A DNA stretch of 64,000 nt, from assembly GCF_014196625.1 (NCBI RefSeq), contig NZ_JACIDZ010000002.1, positions 372,001 through 436,000 on the forward strand. Reading direction: 5' to 3'. The notes under the pieces were generated by a model. The model ran no database searches. It was not told the DNA's origin and was given only the letters and a program-made list of their open reading frames with translations. Positions 8,788 through 18,099 of the stretch are shown piece after piece; positions within the stretch are counted from its first letter, which is position 1, and each line of letters begins with the position of its first letter. The stretch is from Martelella radicis. GTDB lineage: Bacteria > Pseudomonadota > Alphaproteobacteria > Rhizobiales > Rhizobiaceae. The translations under genes were made by a program, and so were the position numbers.

Positions 8788-9897
8788 ATGGGTTTTCTCA
8801 AGATCGATCATGTCACCAAGAGCTTCGGCGCGCTGACGGTGCTGCATGAGACGGATATCGCCGTCGAAGAAGGCGAGTTCCTGGTGCTTGTCGGCCCGTC
8901 CGGCTGCGGCAAGTCGACCCTTCTCAACATGATTGCCGGCCTCGAGCCGACCTCCAGCGGCGACATTTCCATCAATGGCCGGTCGATGAACGGCGTCAGG
9001 CCTGCGGACCGCAACATCGCCATGGTGTTCCAGTCCTATGCGCTCTATCCGAACATGAATGTCGGCGAGAACATCTCCTTCGGTCTGGAAATGCACGGCG
9101 TGCCGAAGGCCGAACGCGACAAGGCGATCGACCAGGTGGCCGATCTGCTGCAGATCAGGCATCTTTTGAAGCGCAAGCCCGGCCAGCTTTCCGGCGGCCA
9201 GCGCCAGCGCGTCGCCATGGGCCGGGCGCTGGTGCGCGACCCGGATGTGTTTCTGTTCGACGAGCCGCTTTCCAACCTTGATGCCAAGCTCCGCGTCGAC
9301 ATGCGCACGGAGATCAAGAAGCTGCATCAGAAGCTCGGCACCACAATCGTCTATGTTACCCATGACCAGATCGAGGCGCTGACGCTCTCGACCCGCATCG
9401 CGGTGATGTTCGGCGGCCATGTGCAACAGCTCGGCACGCCGAAGGAGATCTACGACAATCCGGCCAACATGTTCGTCGCCGGCTTCATGGGCTCGCCCTC
9501 GATGAACCTGTTTCCGGCGAAGATCGTCGACAGGGACGGCAAGGCGGCGGCGGAATTCGCGCTCGCCGATGGCGGCACGGCGCATCTGCCCTTCCCCGGC
9601 GACGCCATGGCCGCGCATGAGGGCCGCGACATCATTCTGGGCGTGCGTCCGGAAGCGGTCACCGATGAGCTCGGCGCCGACCGTTCGTCCAATGCCGTCC
9701 ACACGATCAACGCCAAGGTCGAAGTGATCGAGCCCGCCGGGTCCGACCTTTTCGTCGTTACCCAGCTTGGCGGCAAGGAGGTGACGGCTCGTTTCCGCGC
9801 CGATGTCGAGGTGAAGCCCGGTGACAGCTTCCCCTTCGCCGTCAACATGGAAAAGGCGGTCGCCTTCGATCCCGAAACAGAACAGCGCATCGGGTAA
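8788..9897 (+). CDS. Sugar ABC transporter ATP-binding protein (MalK/UgpC/GtsD-like)
   Basis: Cytoplasmic ATPase of 369 residues. Walker [10 protein letters not shown] starts at residue 37, Q-loop FQSYALYP near 81, signature LSGGQRQR at 134-141, Walker B FLFDEP at 155-160, and a switch histidine in YVTHDQIEA. The C-terminal third is a TOBE/OB regulatory domain, as in MalK. It energises the two permeases just upstream. The GMC oxidoreductase gene starts 4 bp after its stop, so transport and catabolism are on one message. Confidence 0.92.
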   Translation: MGFLKIDHVTKSFGALTVLHETDIAVEEGEFLVLVGPSGCGKSTLLNMIAGLEPTSSGDISINGRSMNGVRPADRNIAMVFQSYALYPNMNVGENISFGLEMHGVPKAERDKAIDQVADLLQIRHLLKRKPGQLSGGQRQRVAMGRALVRDPDVFLFDEPLSNLDAKLRVDMRTEIKKLHQKLGTTIVYVTHDQIEALTLSTRIAVMFGGHVQQLGTPKEIYDNPANMFVAGFMGSPSMNLFPAKIVDRDGKAAAEFALADGGTAHLPFPGDAMAAHEGRDIILGVRPEAVTDELGADRSSNAVHTINAKVEVIEPAGSDLFVVTQLGGKEVTARFRADVEVKPGDSFPFAVNMEKAVAFDPETEQRIG

Positions 9898-9900
9898 GCC

Positions 9901-11385
9901 ATGAACCGGTCACCCGACGTGGTCATCATCGGCTCCGGTATGGGGGGCGCGACGCTTGCCGCCGCGCTTGCCCCGACCGGGGCCGAGATCGTCATCCTGG
10001 AACGCGGCGAACAGATCCCTGACGATGCGCCGGTGCGCGATCCCGACCGCATCTATAAGAACAGCGCTTTCCGCTCCGACGAGACCTGGCTGGATGCGGA
10101 GGGAAAGCGGTTTTCGCCCGGCAATTACTACAATGTCGGCGGCAACTCGAAATTCTACGGCGCGGTGCTGCTGCGCTATCGCAGCGAAGATTTCCAGGCG
10201 ATGGAGCATGAGGGCGGCATCTCGCCCGCATGGCCGTTTCCCTACGAGACGCTGGCGCCTTACTACGAAGCAGCGGAAAAGCTCTACCGTGTGCGCGGCG
10301 ATGTGACGAGCGACGCCACCGAGCCCGCCCATGACGGCCCCTACCCCTTTCCCCCGGTTCCCGATGAACCGGCGGTCGCCGCCGTGCGAAAAAGGCTGGA
10401 GAAAACGGGTGTCCATCCCTTCACCCTGCCCCTCGGCGTCGATATCGACACCTGGCTTTCCCATGGGGCCGATGGCTGGGATGGCTATCCCGATATCCGC
10501 TCGGGCAAGATGGACGCGGAGACCTGCGGGCTTGCGGCGGCATTGTCTCATGACAATGTGACGCTCGTCACCGGCGCGCGCGCCACCGGGCTCGAAGCCG
10601 AACCCGGCGGGCGTCGCATTGTCCGCGTCAGCTACGACAAGGGCGGCGAAACCGTGACGCTCACCCCGCGCTTCGTTGCCCTTGCCGCCGGCGCGGTGCA
10701 GAGCGCGGCCCTGCTGCTGAAGAACGGGCTCGCCAGTTCCTCCGATCAGGTCGGCCGCAACTTCATGAACCACAATGCCTCGGCGCTGATCGCCTATGAT
10801 CCGCGCTTTGTGAATGACAGCACCTACCAGAAGACCTTCGGCATCAATGACTGGTACTTGAGCGACGGGCATAACGGGCCGCCGCTCGGCAATGTCCAGC
10901 TCCTGGGCCGGGTGGTGCCAAAGATCCTGAAGGCCAGCGTGCCGTCCCTGCCGATGGCGGCCTGCCGCCATATCTCGCGCCATGCCGTCGATCTCTATGC
11001 CATATCGGAGGATCTGCCGGACCCGGAAAGCCGGATTGTCGTCAAGGGCGATGACATCCAGCTTATCTGGCGTCGTTCCAATATGGCCGCGCACCACAAG
11101 CTTGTCGAAAAGACGAAGAAGACGCTGAAGGCCGCCGGCTTCCCGATTGTGCTGTCGCGGCTTTTCGATGGCCGCGTGCCCTCGCATCAATGCGGCACGG
11201 CGCGCATCGGCAGCGATGCGAAAACGGCGGTGCTCGACCCCGATTGCCGCAGCTTCGACCATGATAATCTGTTCGTCACCGATGCCTCGGCCCTGCCGAC
11301 CTCTGCCGCCGTCAATCCGGCGCTGACGGTCGCGGCGCTTTCGATGAAGGCGGCGGACGCGATGAAGAAGGAGTTCGGCGCATGA
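9901..11385 (+). CDS. GMC family FAD-dependent oxidoreductase (first copy)
   Basis: A 494-residue glucose-methanol-choline type flavoenzyme that oxidises an alcohol or sugar hydroxyl. The FAD dinucleotide-binding motif GSGMGG is at residues 11-16. The C-terminal domain has HQCGTARIG and NPALTVAALSM, carrying the family's active-site His and Asn. No signal peptide is seen. It is in the same run as the ABC transporter (4 bp from the ATPase gene) and overlaps the SDR gene by 4 bp, so it probably acts on the imported sugar or polyol. It is quite divergent from the second GMC enzyme of the cluster, so the two probably take different substrates. Confidence 0.88.
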   Translation: MNRSPDVVIIGSGMGGATLAAALAPTGAEIVILERGEQIPDDAPVRDPDRIYKNSAFRSDETWLDAEGKRFSPGNYYNVGGNSKFYGAVLLRYRSEDFQAMEHEGGISPAWPFPYETLAPYYEAAEKLYRVRGDVTSDATEPAHDGPYPFPPVPDEPAVAAVRKRLEKTGVHPFTLPLGVDIDTWLSHGADGWDGYPDIRSGKMDAETCGLAAALSHDNVTLVTGARATGLEAEPGGRRIVRVSYDKGGETVTLTPRFVALAAGAVQSAALLLKNGLASSSDQVGRNFMNHNASALIAYDPRFVNDSTYQKTFGINDWYLSDGHNGPPLGNVQLLGRVVPKILKASVPSLPMAACRHISRHAVDLYAISEDLPDPESRIVVKGDDIQLIWRRSNMAAHHKLVEKTKKTLKAAGFPIVLSRLFDGRVPSHQCGTARIGSDAKTAVLDPDCRSFDHDNLFVTDASALPTSAAVNPALTVAALSMKAADAMKKEFGA

Positions 11386-12143
11386 GCGGCAGTCTGGCAC
11401 TGATCACCGGCGGCCAGCAGGGAATCGGGCTTGGCATCGCATCGGCTCTGGCTGAAGCGGGGTTCGATATCGCGATCGCCGCCGAGGCGGCGCCGGATGC
11501 GCCGGCCGTGACGGCGGCGCTGGAAAAGCTCGGCGGCAAGGCCCGCTATTTTTGCCATGACATGCGTGATCTCGATCGCATCCCGGCGCTTCTTGATGAC
11601 GTCGAGGCGAGGATGGGGCCGGTGACGACGCTTGTCTCCAACGCCGGCGTCGGCGCGCCGGTCAGGGGCGACATGCTCGACCTCAAGCCGGAAAACTTCG
11701 ATTTCGTCATGTCGGTCAATCTGCGCGGCGCCTTCTTTCTGGCGCAGGAGGCGGCCCGTCGCATGGTGGCGCGGGAGGCGGAAACGCCCCGGTCGATCAT
11801 CTTCATCACCTCCGTGAGCGCCGACATGGTGTCGGTGGAACGCGCCGAATATTGCATCTCCAAGGCGGGTGCGGCGATGATGGCGCAGCTTTTCGCCGCG
11901 CGTCTGGCGGCAGACGGCATTTCCGTCTTCGACGTCCGCCCCGGCATCATCGAGACCGGCATGACGGCAGGCGTGAAGGACAAATACACCGCCCGCATCA
12001 AGGACGGCCTTGTGCCCGCCGCCCGCTGGGGCACGCCGGAGGATATCGGCAGGGCCGTGCTGCCGCTCGCCGAAGGCCGCTTCACCTTCGCCACCGGCAC
12101 GGTGATTGCCGCCGACGGTGGATTGTCGATTGCGCGGCTTTGA
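11382..12143 (+). CDS. Short-chain dehydrogenase/reductase, FabG-like
   Basis: A 253-residue classical SDR. Cofactor motif TGGQQGIG begins at residue 9, NAG is at 87-89, and the catalytic Ser144, Tyr157 and Lys161 are in place. The end (GTVIAADGGLSI) is the usual SDR C-terminus. It starts inside the GMC gene's stop (ATGA). In a cluster with CoA-transferase and crotonase it could oxidise a 3-hydroxyacyl-CoA, or it could interconvert a sugar and a ketose; the sequence does not choose between these. Confidence 0.88.
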   Translation: MSGSLALITGGQQGIGLGIASALAEAGFDIAIAAEAAPDAPAVTAALEKLGGKARYFCHDMRDLDRIPALLDDVEARMGPVTTLVSNAGVGAPVRGDMLDLKPENFDFVMSVNLRGAFFLAQEAARRMVAREAETPRSIIFITSVSADMVSVERAEYCISKAGAAMMAQLFAARLAADGISVFDVRPGIIETGMTAGVKDKYTARIKDGLVPAARWGTPEDIGRAVLPLAEGRFTFATGTVIAADGGLSIARL

Positions 12144-12163
12144 GGGAGGCTCAGCGACCACCG

Positions 12164-12299
12164 ATCTCCCCCCTTGAGGGGGAGATGCCCCGACAGGGGC
12201 AGAGGGGGGTGAACCTTTTCCCGGAGCACGGCGCCCGCGGCTCATGCCCATTACCCCTCTCTGTCGCTTTCGCGACATCTCCCCCTCAAGGGGGGAGAT
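12164..12299. repeat. Palindromic multi-hairpin intergenic repeat, copy 3
   Basis: 136-bp copy, same orientation as copies 1 and 2, filling half of the gap between the SDR and the second GMC gene and ending 67 bp before the LacI-type operator. Confidence 0.9.
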
Positions 12300-12365
12300 T
12301 GTTTGGGGGCTTCGGTGGCCTACCGTTCAGCCGGGGAGACAATACGGGTTGCGCGACAAAATTCT

Positions 12366-12383
12366 ATTTGGAACGTTCCTAAT
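12366..12383. promoter_or_regulatory. LacI-type operator, copy 2
   Basis: ATTTGGAACGTTCCTAAT, an 18-bp palindrome with one mismatched pair, identical in 16 of 18 positions to the site at 193-210. It lies 32 bp before the ATG of the second GMC gene and suggests a separate promoter there under the same repressor. Confidence 0.65.
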
Positions 12384-12415
12384 CTCATGCTAGAAGGCCC
12401 TCGGGAGGAAAGTGC

Positions 12416-13996
12416 ATGGCCTATGATTTCATCATTGTCGGCGGCGGTTCGGCCGGTTGCGTTCTGGCAGCAAGGCTGTCGGAAAACCCTGAGGTCAACG
12501 TTCTGCTGCTGGAAGCCGGCTCGCGCGACAGCCACCCGTTCTATACGCTGCCCGCTGGCTTTGCGAAGATGACCAAGGGTATCGGTAGCTGGGGCTGGCA
12601 CACCGTGCCGCAAAAACACATGGACGGCATGTCGATCCGCTTCACCCAGGCCAAGGTGATCGGCGGCGGTTCCTCGATCAATGCGCAGATCTACACGCGC
12701 GGCAACCGCCTCGATTACGACGAATGGCGGCAGATGGGCTGCACCGGCTGGGGTTATGACGATGTCCTGCCCTTCTTTAAAAAAGCCGAGGACAACGACA
12801 CCTACGACAATGAATACCATGGCAAGGGCGGCCCGCTCGGCGTTTCCAAACCGGCGGCCCCGCTGCCGATCTGCGAGGCCTATTTCAAGGCGGCCGGCGA
12901 TCTTGGCATTCCCTTCAACGCGGACATGACCGGCGAGAAACAGGAGGGCGTCGGTTATTACCAGTTGACCCAGAAGCACGCCCGCCGCTCCTCCACGTCC
13001 AAGGCCTATCTGGCGGAGGCTCGCACCCGCAAGAACCTCACCATTCGCACCGGCGTCGAAACGCGGCGCCTGCGTGTTGAGAACGGAAGGGTCACCGGCG
13101 TGGAAACGGCGAGTGGCGACGTGATCACGGCCGCGCGCGAGGTGCTGCTGTCCTCCGGCGCCATCGGCTCTCCGCGCCTGCTGATGCTCTCCGGCATCGG
13201 CCCGAAGGCGCATCTCGGCGATGTCGGCATCGAGGCGGTGTTCGATCATCCGGGCGTCGGCGCCAACCTGCAGGATCATCTCGACCTCTTCACCATTCTC
13301 GAATGCGCCGGCGACTTCACCTATGACAAATATGCCGAGCCCTTGTGGTCGGCGGTCGCAGGCCTGCAATATCTCCTGACGCGCAAGGGACCGGTGGCCT
13401 CCAGCCTGTTTGAGACCGGCGGCTTCTGGTATGCTGAAGAGGGCGCCCGCTCGCCCGATATCCAGTTTCATCTCGGCCTCGGCTCCGGCATCGAGGCGGG
13501 CGTGGACAAGATGAAGAACCCCGGCGTGACGCTGAATTCGGCCTATCTCCGACCGCGCTCGCGCGGCAGCGTCCGGCTGAAATCGGCCAATCCTTCCGAT
13601 GCGCCGCTGATCGACCCCAATTACTGGGCCGACCCGCATGACCGCGAAATGTCGATCCGCGGGCTGAAGCTTGCGCAGGAGATCATGCATCAGAAGGCGC
13701 TTGCCCCCTTCATCAAGCGCGAGATGATCCCCGGCCCTAAGGTGAAAACGGACCAGGACTATTTCAACTATGCCTGCCGCCATGCCAAGACCGACCATCA
13801 CCCCGCCGGCACCTGCCGCATGGGCAATGACGATCGCGCTGTTGTCGACCCGGAGCTGAAATTCAACGGTCTTGACGGCCTGCGCGTGGTCGATGCCTCG
13901 ATCATGCCGACGCTGATTTCGTCGAACACCAATGCGGCGGCGATCATGATCGGGGAAAAGGCCGCCGACATGATTGCCCGCGAATACGGGTTTTGA
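12416..13996 (+). CDS. GMC family FAD-dependent oxidoreductase (second copy; choline/alcohol dehydrogenase-like)
   Basis: A 526-residue GMC flavoenzyme close to choline dehydrogenase and medium-chain alcohol dehydrogenases in layout. FAD motif GGGSAG is at residues 9-14, the GMC signature GGGSSINAQIYTRGN lies near residue 85, the active-site His is in HHPAGTCRMG, and SNTNAAAIMIGEKA is at the end. It has its own LacI-type operator 32 bp upstream and GGGAGGAAA as ribosome-binding site. It would convert an alcohol to an aldehyde for the cluster's aldehyde dehydrogenase. Substrate unknown; choline is unlikely because no other bet genes are present. Confidence 0.88.
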   Translation: MAYDFIIVGGGSAGCVLAARLSENPEVNVLLLEAGSRDSHPFYTLPAGFAKMTKGIGSWGWHTVPQKHMDGMSIRFTQAKVIGGGSSINAQIYTRGNRLDYDEWRQMGCTGWGYDDVLPFFKKAEDNDTYDNEYHGKGGPLGVSKPAAPLPICEAYFKAAGDLGIPFNADMTGEKQEGVGYYQLTQKHARRSSTSKAYLAEARTRKNLTIRTGVETRRLRVENGRVTGVETASGDVITAAREVLLSSGAIGSPRLLMLSGIGPKAHLGDVGIEAVFDHPGVGANLQDHLDLFTILECAGDFTYDKYAEPLWSAVAGLQYLLTRKGPVASSLFETGGFWYAEEGARSPDIQFHLGLGSGIEAGVDKMKNPGVTLNSAYLRPRSRGSVRLKSANPSDAPLIDPNYWADPHDREMSIRGLKLAQEIMHQKALAPFIKREMIPGPKVKTDQDYFNYACRHAKTDHHPAGTCRMGNDDRAVVDPELKFNGLDGLRVVDASIMPTLISSNTNAAAIMIGEKAADMIAREYGF

Positions 13997-14104
13997 GGAC
14001 TTGCGGAGCATGAGCGGAGGAGGCAAGAACGATCCAGCAGGAAATTATATGGGCTTGCCGTTTGGCATGGAAGCGTTTCTGTTCCGGGAGGCTTGCCACC
14101 CACA

Positions 14105-14240
14105 ATCTCCCCCCTTGAGGGGGAGATGTCGCGAACGCGACAGAGGGGGGTATCGGGCATGAGCCGCAGACGCCGCGCTCTCGGAAACGGTTCACCCCTC
14201 TCTGCCCCTTTCGGGGCATCTCTCCCTCAAGGGGAGAGAT
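14105..14240. repeat. Palindromic multi-hairpin intergenic repeat, copy 4 (inverted)
   Basis: 136-bp copy in the opposite orientation to the other plus-strand copies: the GTCGCGAACGCGAC hairpin comes first and TGCCCCtttcGGGGCA last. It lies between the second GMC gene and the LacI gene. Confidence 0.9.
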
Positions 14241-14287
14241 CGTCGGGTGCCTGGGGCGGAAGCCGAACACAACAAAGGGAATAGTAA

Positions 14288-15295
14288 GTGGCGAAACGAC
14301 CGACGATCATTGATGTGGCCCGCCATGCGGGGCTTTCCAAGTCGACGGTTTCGCTCGTCCTGCAGAATTCGCCGCTGGTCAAGCAGGAGACCCGCAAGCG
14401 CGTCGAGCAATCGATGCAGGCGCTGAACTATGTCTACAATCGCGCGGCGGCAAACCTGCGCGGGGCCGAGGCCGGGCTGATCGGACTTGTGATCAACGAT
14501 CTCAGAAACCCCTTCTTCGCCGAATTCGCGGCGAGCGCCCAGATGACCTTCGCCGAACACGGCTTCGCCACCGTGATTGCCAATACCGACGAGGACATCG
14601 CCATCCAGGATCAGGTGATCGCCTCGATGGTCGAGCATGGCGTTTCGGCGCTGATCATGTCGCCCGCCTATGGCGATGACGGCGCGGTGTTCGAGCGGAT
14701 CGCGCGCGCCGGCATTCCCGCGCTGCAGGTGCTGCGCATGGCCAATGCCGATACGGCCCGTTTTCCCTTCGCCTCGCTTGACTACGAGGCCGGCAGCATC
14801 GCCGCCGCCCGTCACCTGGTTGAGATCGGCGCGAAGGATATCGCCTTCGTCGGCGGCCTGCCGGACAGGGCGGTCACCCATGAGCGCATGGCCGGCTACC
14901 GGGCCGTGATCGCCGAGACCGGCGCCGAGCCCTTTACCCTGCTCGGCCGGCCGACGCGAGCCTTCGGACGCGATGCCGCGCTGAAGCTTTCCCGAGATCA
15001 TCGAAAGCTTGATGCGGTGCTCTGTTTCAACGATCTGGTGGCTCTCGGCATGCTTTCGGGCTTTGCCGAAACGGGCGTCGCCGTCGGCCGCGATATCGCG
15101 CTGATCGGCTTCGATGATATCGAGGAATGCGCGCTGGCCTTTCCCAAGCTTTCCTCCGTCCATTGCGATATCGGCGCCTTCGGCCGCAATGCGGCGGCCA
15201 CCATGCTGGCATGGCTCGAGACGGGCGCGCGGCCGCCGGAAAAGGCCTATTCCCCCGTCACGCTCACCGTCCGCGACACCAGTGGCGCAGGCTAG
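14288..15295 (+). CDS. LacI family transcriptional regulator
   Basis: A 335-residue repressor-type regulator starting at GTG 14288. The N-terminal helix-turn-helix and hinge (TIIDVARHAGLSKSTVSLVL, then NRAAANLRG) are typical of LacI, and the rest is a periplasmic-binding-protein-like sugar sensor domain. It is the last gene of the cluster. Two near-identical 18-bp CG-centred palindromes before the cluster's first gene and before the second GMC gene are its most likely targets. No copy of the site is seen before this gene itself or before the downstream polyol operon. Confidence 0.92.
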   Translation: MAKRPTIIDVARHAGLSKSTVSLVLQNSPLVKQETRKRVEQSMQALNYVYNRAAANLRGAEAGLIGLVINDLRNPFFAEFAASAQMTFAEHGFATVIANTDEDIAIQDQVIASMVEHGVSALIMSPAYGDDGAVFERIARAGIPALQVLRMANADTARFPFASLDYEAGSIAAARHLVEIGAKDIAFVGGLPDRAVTHERMAGYRAVIAETGAEPFTLLGRPTRAFGRDAALKLSRDHRKLDAVLCFNDLVALGMLSGFAETGVAVGRDIALIGFDDIEECALAFPKLSSVHCDIGAFGRNAAATMLAWLETGARPPEKAYSPVTLTVRDTSGAG

Positions 15296-15708
15296 AGCGC
15301 CGTGCGTCCATCCGGACGCACTAACTAACCTATTGAAACTATGCATCGTGCGACTGACCGGTATCGCCGGACGCGTCGGGCTCTTCCTTCGTGCGCATCG
15401 AAGGACCAAAACCGGCCTGCGCAACGTCGCAAAAGGCGGAGCCGCCCCAGGTCTTCCCCTCTCGACAGCTCCCTCACATTCGCCCGGCCTGTGCCACAGA
15501 TCGCGATGTCGCGATTTCGGCGACATCGTTATGAGCGCCGGCACGCGGTCCTGCGGCACGGAAGAGGCCCTCAGAATTTGCTCTTTTAGAACAATGGATT
15601 GCATCATTCGCCCAAAGTATGAGCATTCGCCCACTTGACACTTTGCAGCAAATAATGGGTAATTGCCCACATCGTAAGCTATTGCTCAATTCTGAGGGAG
15701 GAACGAGT
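15296..15708 (+). other. 413-bp control region of the polyol operon
   Basis: After the LacI stop there is an 8-bp perfect hairpin GTGCGTCC/GGACGCAC (15302-15321) without a T-run, a possible terminator. The middle part has no convincing gene; short frames there lack ribosome-binding sites. The last 105 bp hold the promoter and repeated operator-like motifs described separately. Confidence 0.6.
15605..15669 (+). promoter_or_regulatory. Candidate promoter and operators of the polyol operon
   Basis: TTGACA (15635-15640) and GGTAAT (15658-15663) are spaced by 17 bp. The sequence ATTCGCCCA occurs at 15606-15614 and 15625-15633, and AATTGCCCA at 15661-15669. Two of these lie in imperfect 14-bp palindromes, TGAGCATTCGCCCA (15620-15633) and TGGGTAATTGCCCA (15656-15669), one just before the -35 and one over the -10. 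This is a repressor-like layout. The half-sites differ from the LacI-type operators, so another regulator is expected. Confidence 0.5.
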
Positions 15709-17022
<1,314 letters not shown>

Positions 17023-17035
17023 GACTTCCTCCTGA

Positions 17036-17074
17036 GGGCGGTCGGAACCCGTTGTCCGACCGCCCGCCTTTTTT
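17036..17074 (+). terminator. Strong hairpin with T-run after smoE
   Basis: Perfect 11-bp stem GGGCGGTCGGA/TCCGACCGCCC (17036-17065) with an 8-nt loop, followed by GCC and six Ts. It is a classic intrinsic terminator, yet the transporter genes continue downstream, so it is more likely a partial terminator within the operon. Confidence 0.8.
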
Positions 17075-17095
17075 CTTCTTGCTGAACTGATTTTG

Positions 17096-17132
17096 AAGAG
17101 CCGCCGCGCGATTTGCCGACGGCGGCTCTTTT
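17096..17132 (+). terminator. Second hairpin in the smoE-smoF gap
   Basis: Perfect 11-bp stem AAGAGCCGCCG/CGGCGGCTCTT (17096-17130) followed by TT. A third, 7-bp stem (GTGCCGG/CCGGCAC, 17141-17161) comes right after. Three successive hairpins fill the 202-bp gap before the permease gene. Confidence 0.65.
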
Positions 17133-17224
17133 GATTTCCTGTGCCGGCCAAAGACCGGCACGGAACCTTGAAGATGTGACGCGGCCGCCAATCCGGCCTG
17201 CCTCACCGAGCGGGGAACACCGAA

Positions 17225-18097
17225 ATGGCGACGACCCATACCCAAAACGCGGCGCGGCTGATGATGGCGCCCTCGGTCATTCTGCTTCTGTTATGGATGA
17301 TCGTTCCGCTGTCGATGACAGTCTACTTCTCCTTCCTCAGGTACAATCTCCTGATGCCGGGAACGGAGAGTTTCGCCGGCTTCATGAACTACCGCTTCTT
17401 CCTGACAGATCCCGCCTTCTTTCAGGCGATCGGCAATACGCTGATCCTGGTCGGCGGCGTGCTGTTTGCCACCGTTGTCGGCGGCATCGCGCTGGCGCTT
17501 TTGCTTGACCAGCCGATCTTCGGCCAGGGCATTGTCCGCATTCTGGTGATCGCCCCCTTCTTCGTCATGCCGACGGTTTCGGCGCTTGTCTGGAAGAACA
17601 TGCTGATGAACCCGGTCAACGGGTTGTTTGCCTCTCTCGCGCGCTTCATCGGCATACAGCCGATCGACTTTCTGTCGTCGATCCCGCTTACCTCGATCAG
17701 CCTGATCGTCGCCTGGCAATGGCTGCCTTTCGCCACGCTCATTCTGCTGACCGCGCTTCAGTCTCTGTCGGAAGAGCAGAAGGAAGCCGCCGAAATGGAC
17801 GGCGCGAACGCCTGGAACCGGCTGGTCTACATCATCCTGCCGCATATGGCCCGCGCCATCACCGTCGTGGTGCTGATCGAGACGATCTTCCTGCTTTCGG
17901 TTTTTGCCGAAATCCTGGTCACCACCAATGGCGGCCCCGGAACGGAAAGCACCAACCTGACCTATCTCGTCTACATGCAGGCGCTTCTGCAGTTCGCCGT
18001 GGGCGGCGCTTCGGCCGGCGGCATCATCGCCGTCATTCTCGCCAATATCGTTGCGATCTTCCTGGTGCGGATGATCGGCAAGAACCTGGAGGACTGA
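17225..18097 (+). CDS. smoF: Polyol ABC transporter permease, first subunit
   Basis: Inner-membrane permease of 290 residues with about six helices; the first hydrophobic segment begins near residue 15 (MAPSVILLLLWMIVPLS). The EAA coupling loop is EEQKEAAEMDGANAWNRLVYI. It lies between smoE and the second permease, whose ATG begins 3 bp after its stop. The usual SmoF length is about 290 residues. It forms the channel together with the next gene product. Confidence 0.87.
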   Translation: MATTHTQNAARLMMAPSVILLLLWMIVPLSMTVYFSFLRYNLLMPGTESFAGFMNYRFFLTDPAFFQAIGNTLILVGGVLFATVVGGIALALLLDQPIFGQGIVRILVIAPFFVMPTVSALVWKNMLMNPVNGLFASLARFIGIQPIDFLSSIPLTSISLIVAWQWLPFATLILLTALQSLSEEQKEAAEMDGANAWNRLVYIILPHMARAITVVVLIETIFLLSVFAEILVTTNGGPGTESTNLTYLVYMQALLQFAVGGASAGGIIAVILANIVAIFLVRMIGKNLED

Positions 18098-18099
18098 CA

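Noticed and set aside
12416-13996. Choline dehydrogenase (betA)
   Set aside because: GMC similarity is general; no betB, betI or choline transporter is adjacent, and the gene is under the cluster's LacI-type operator.
2849-14240. Regularly placed palindromic repeats as a CRISPR array
   Set aside because: Repeats are 135 bp, kilobases apart with genes between, one is inverted, and no cas gene is present.
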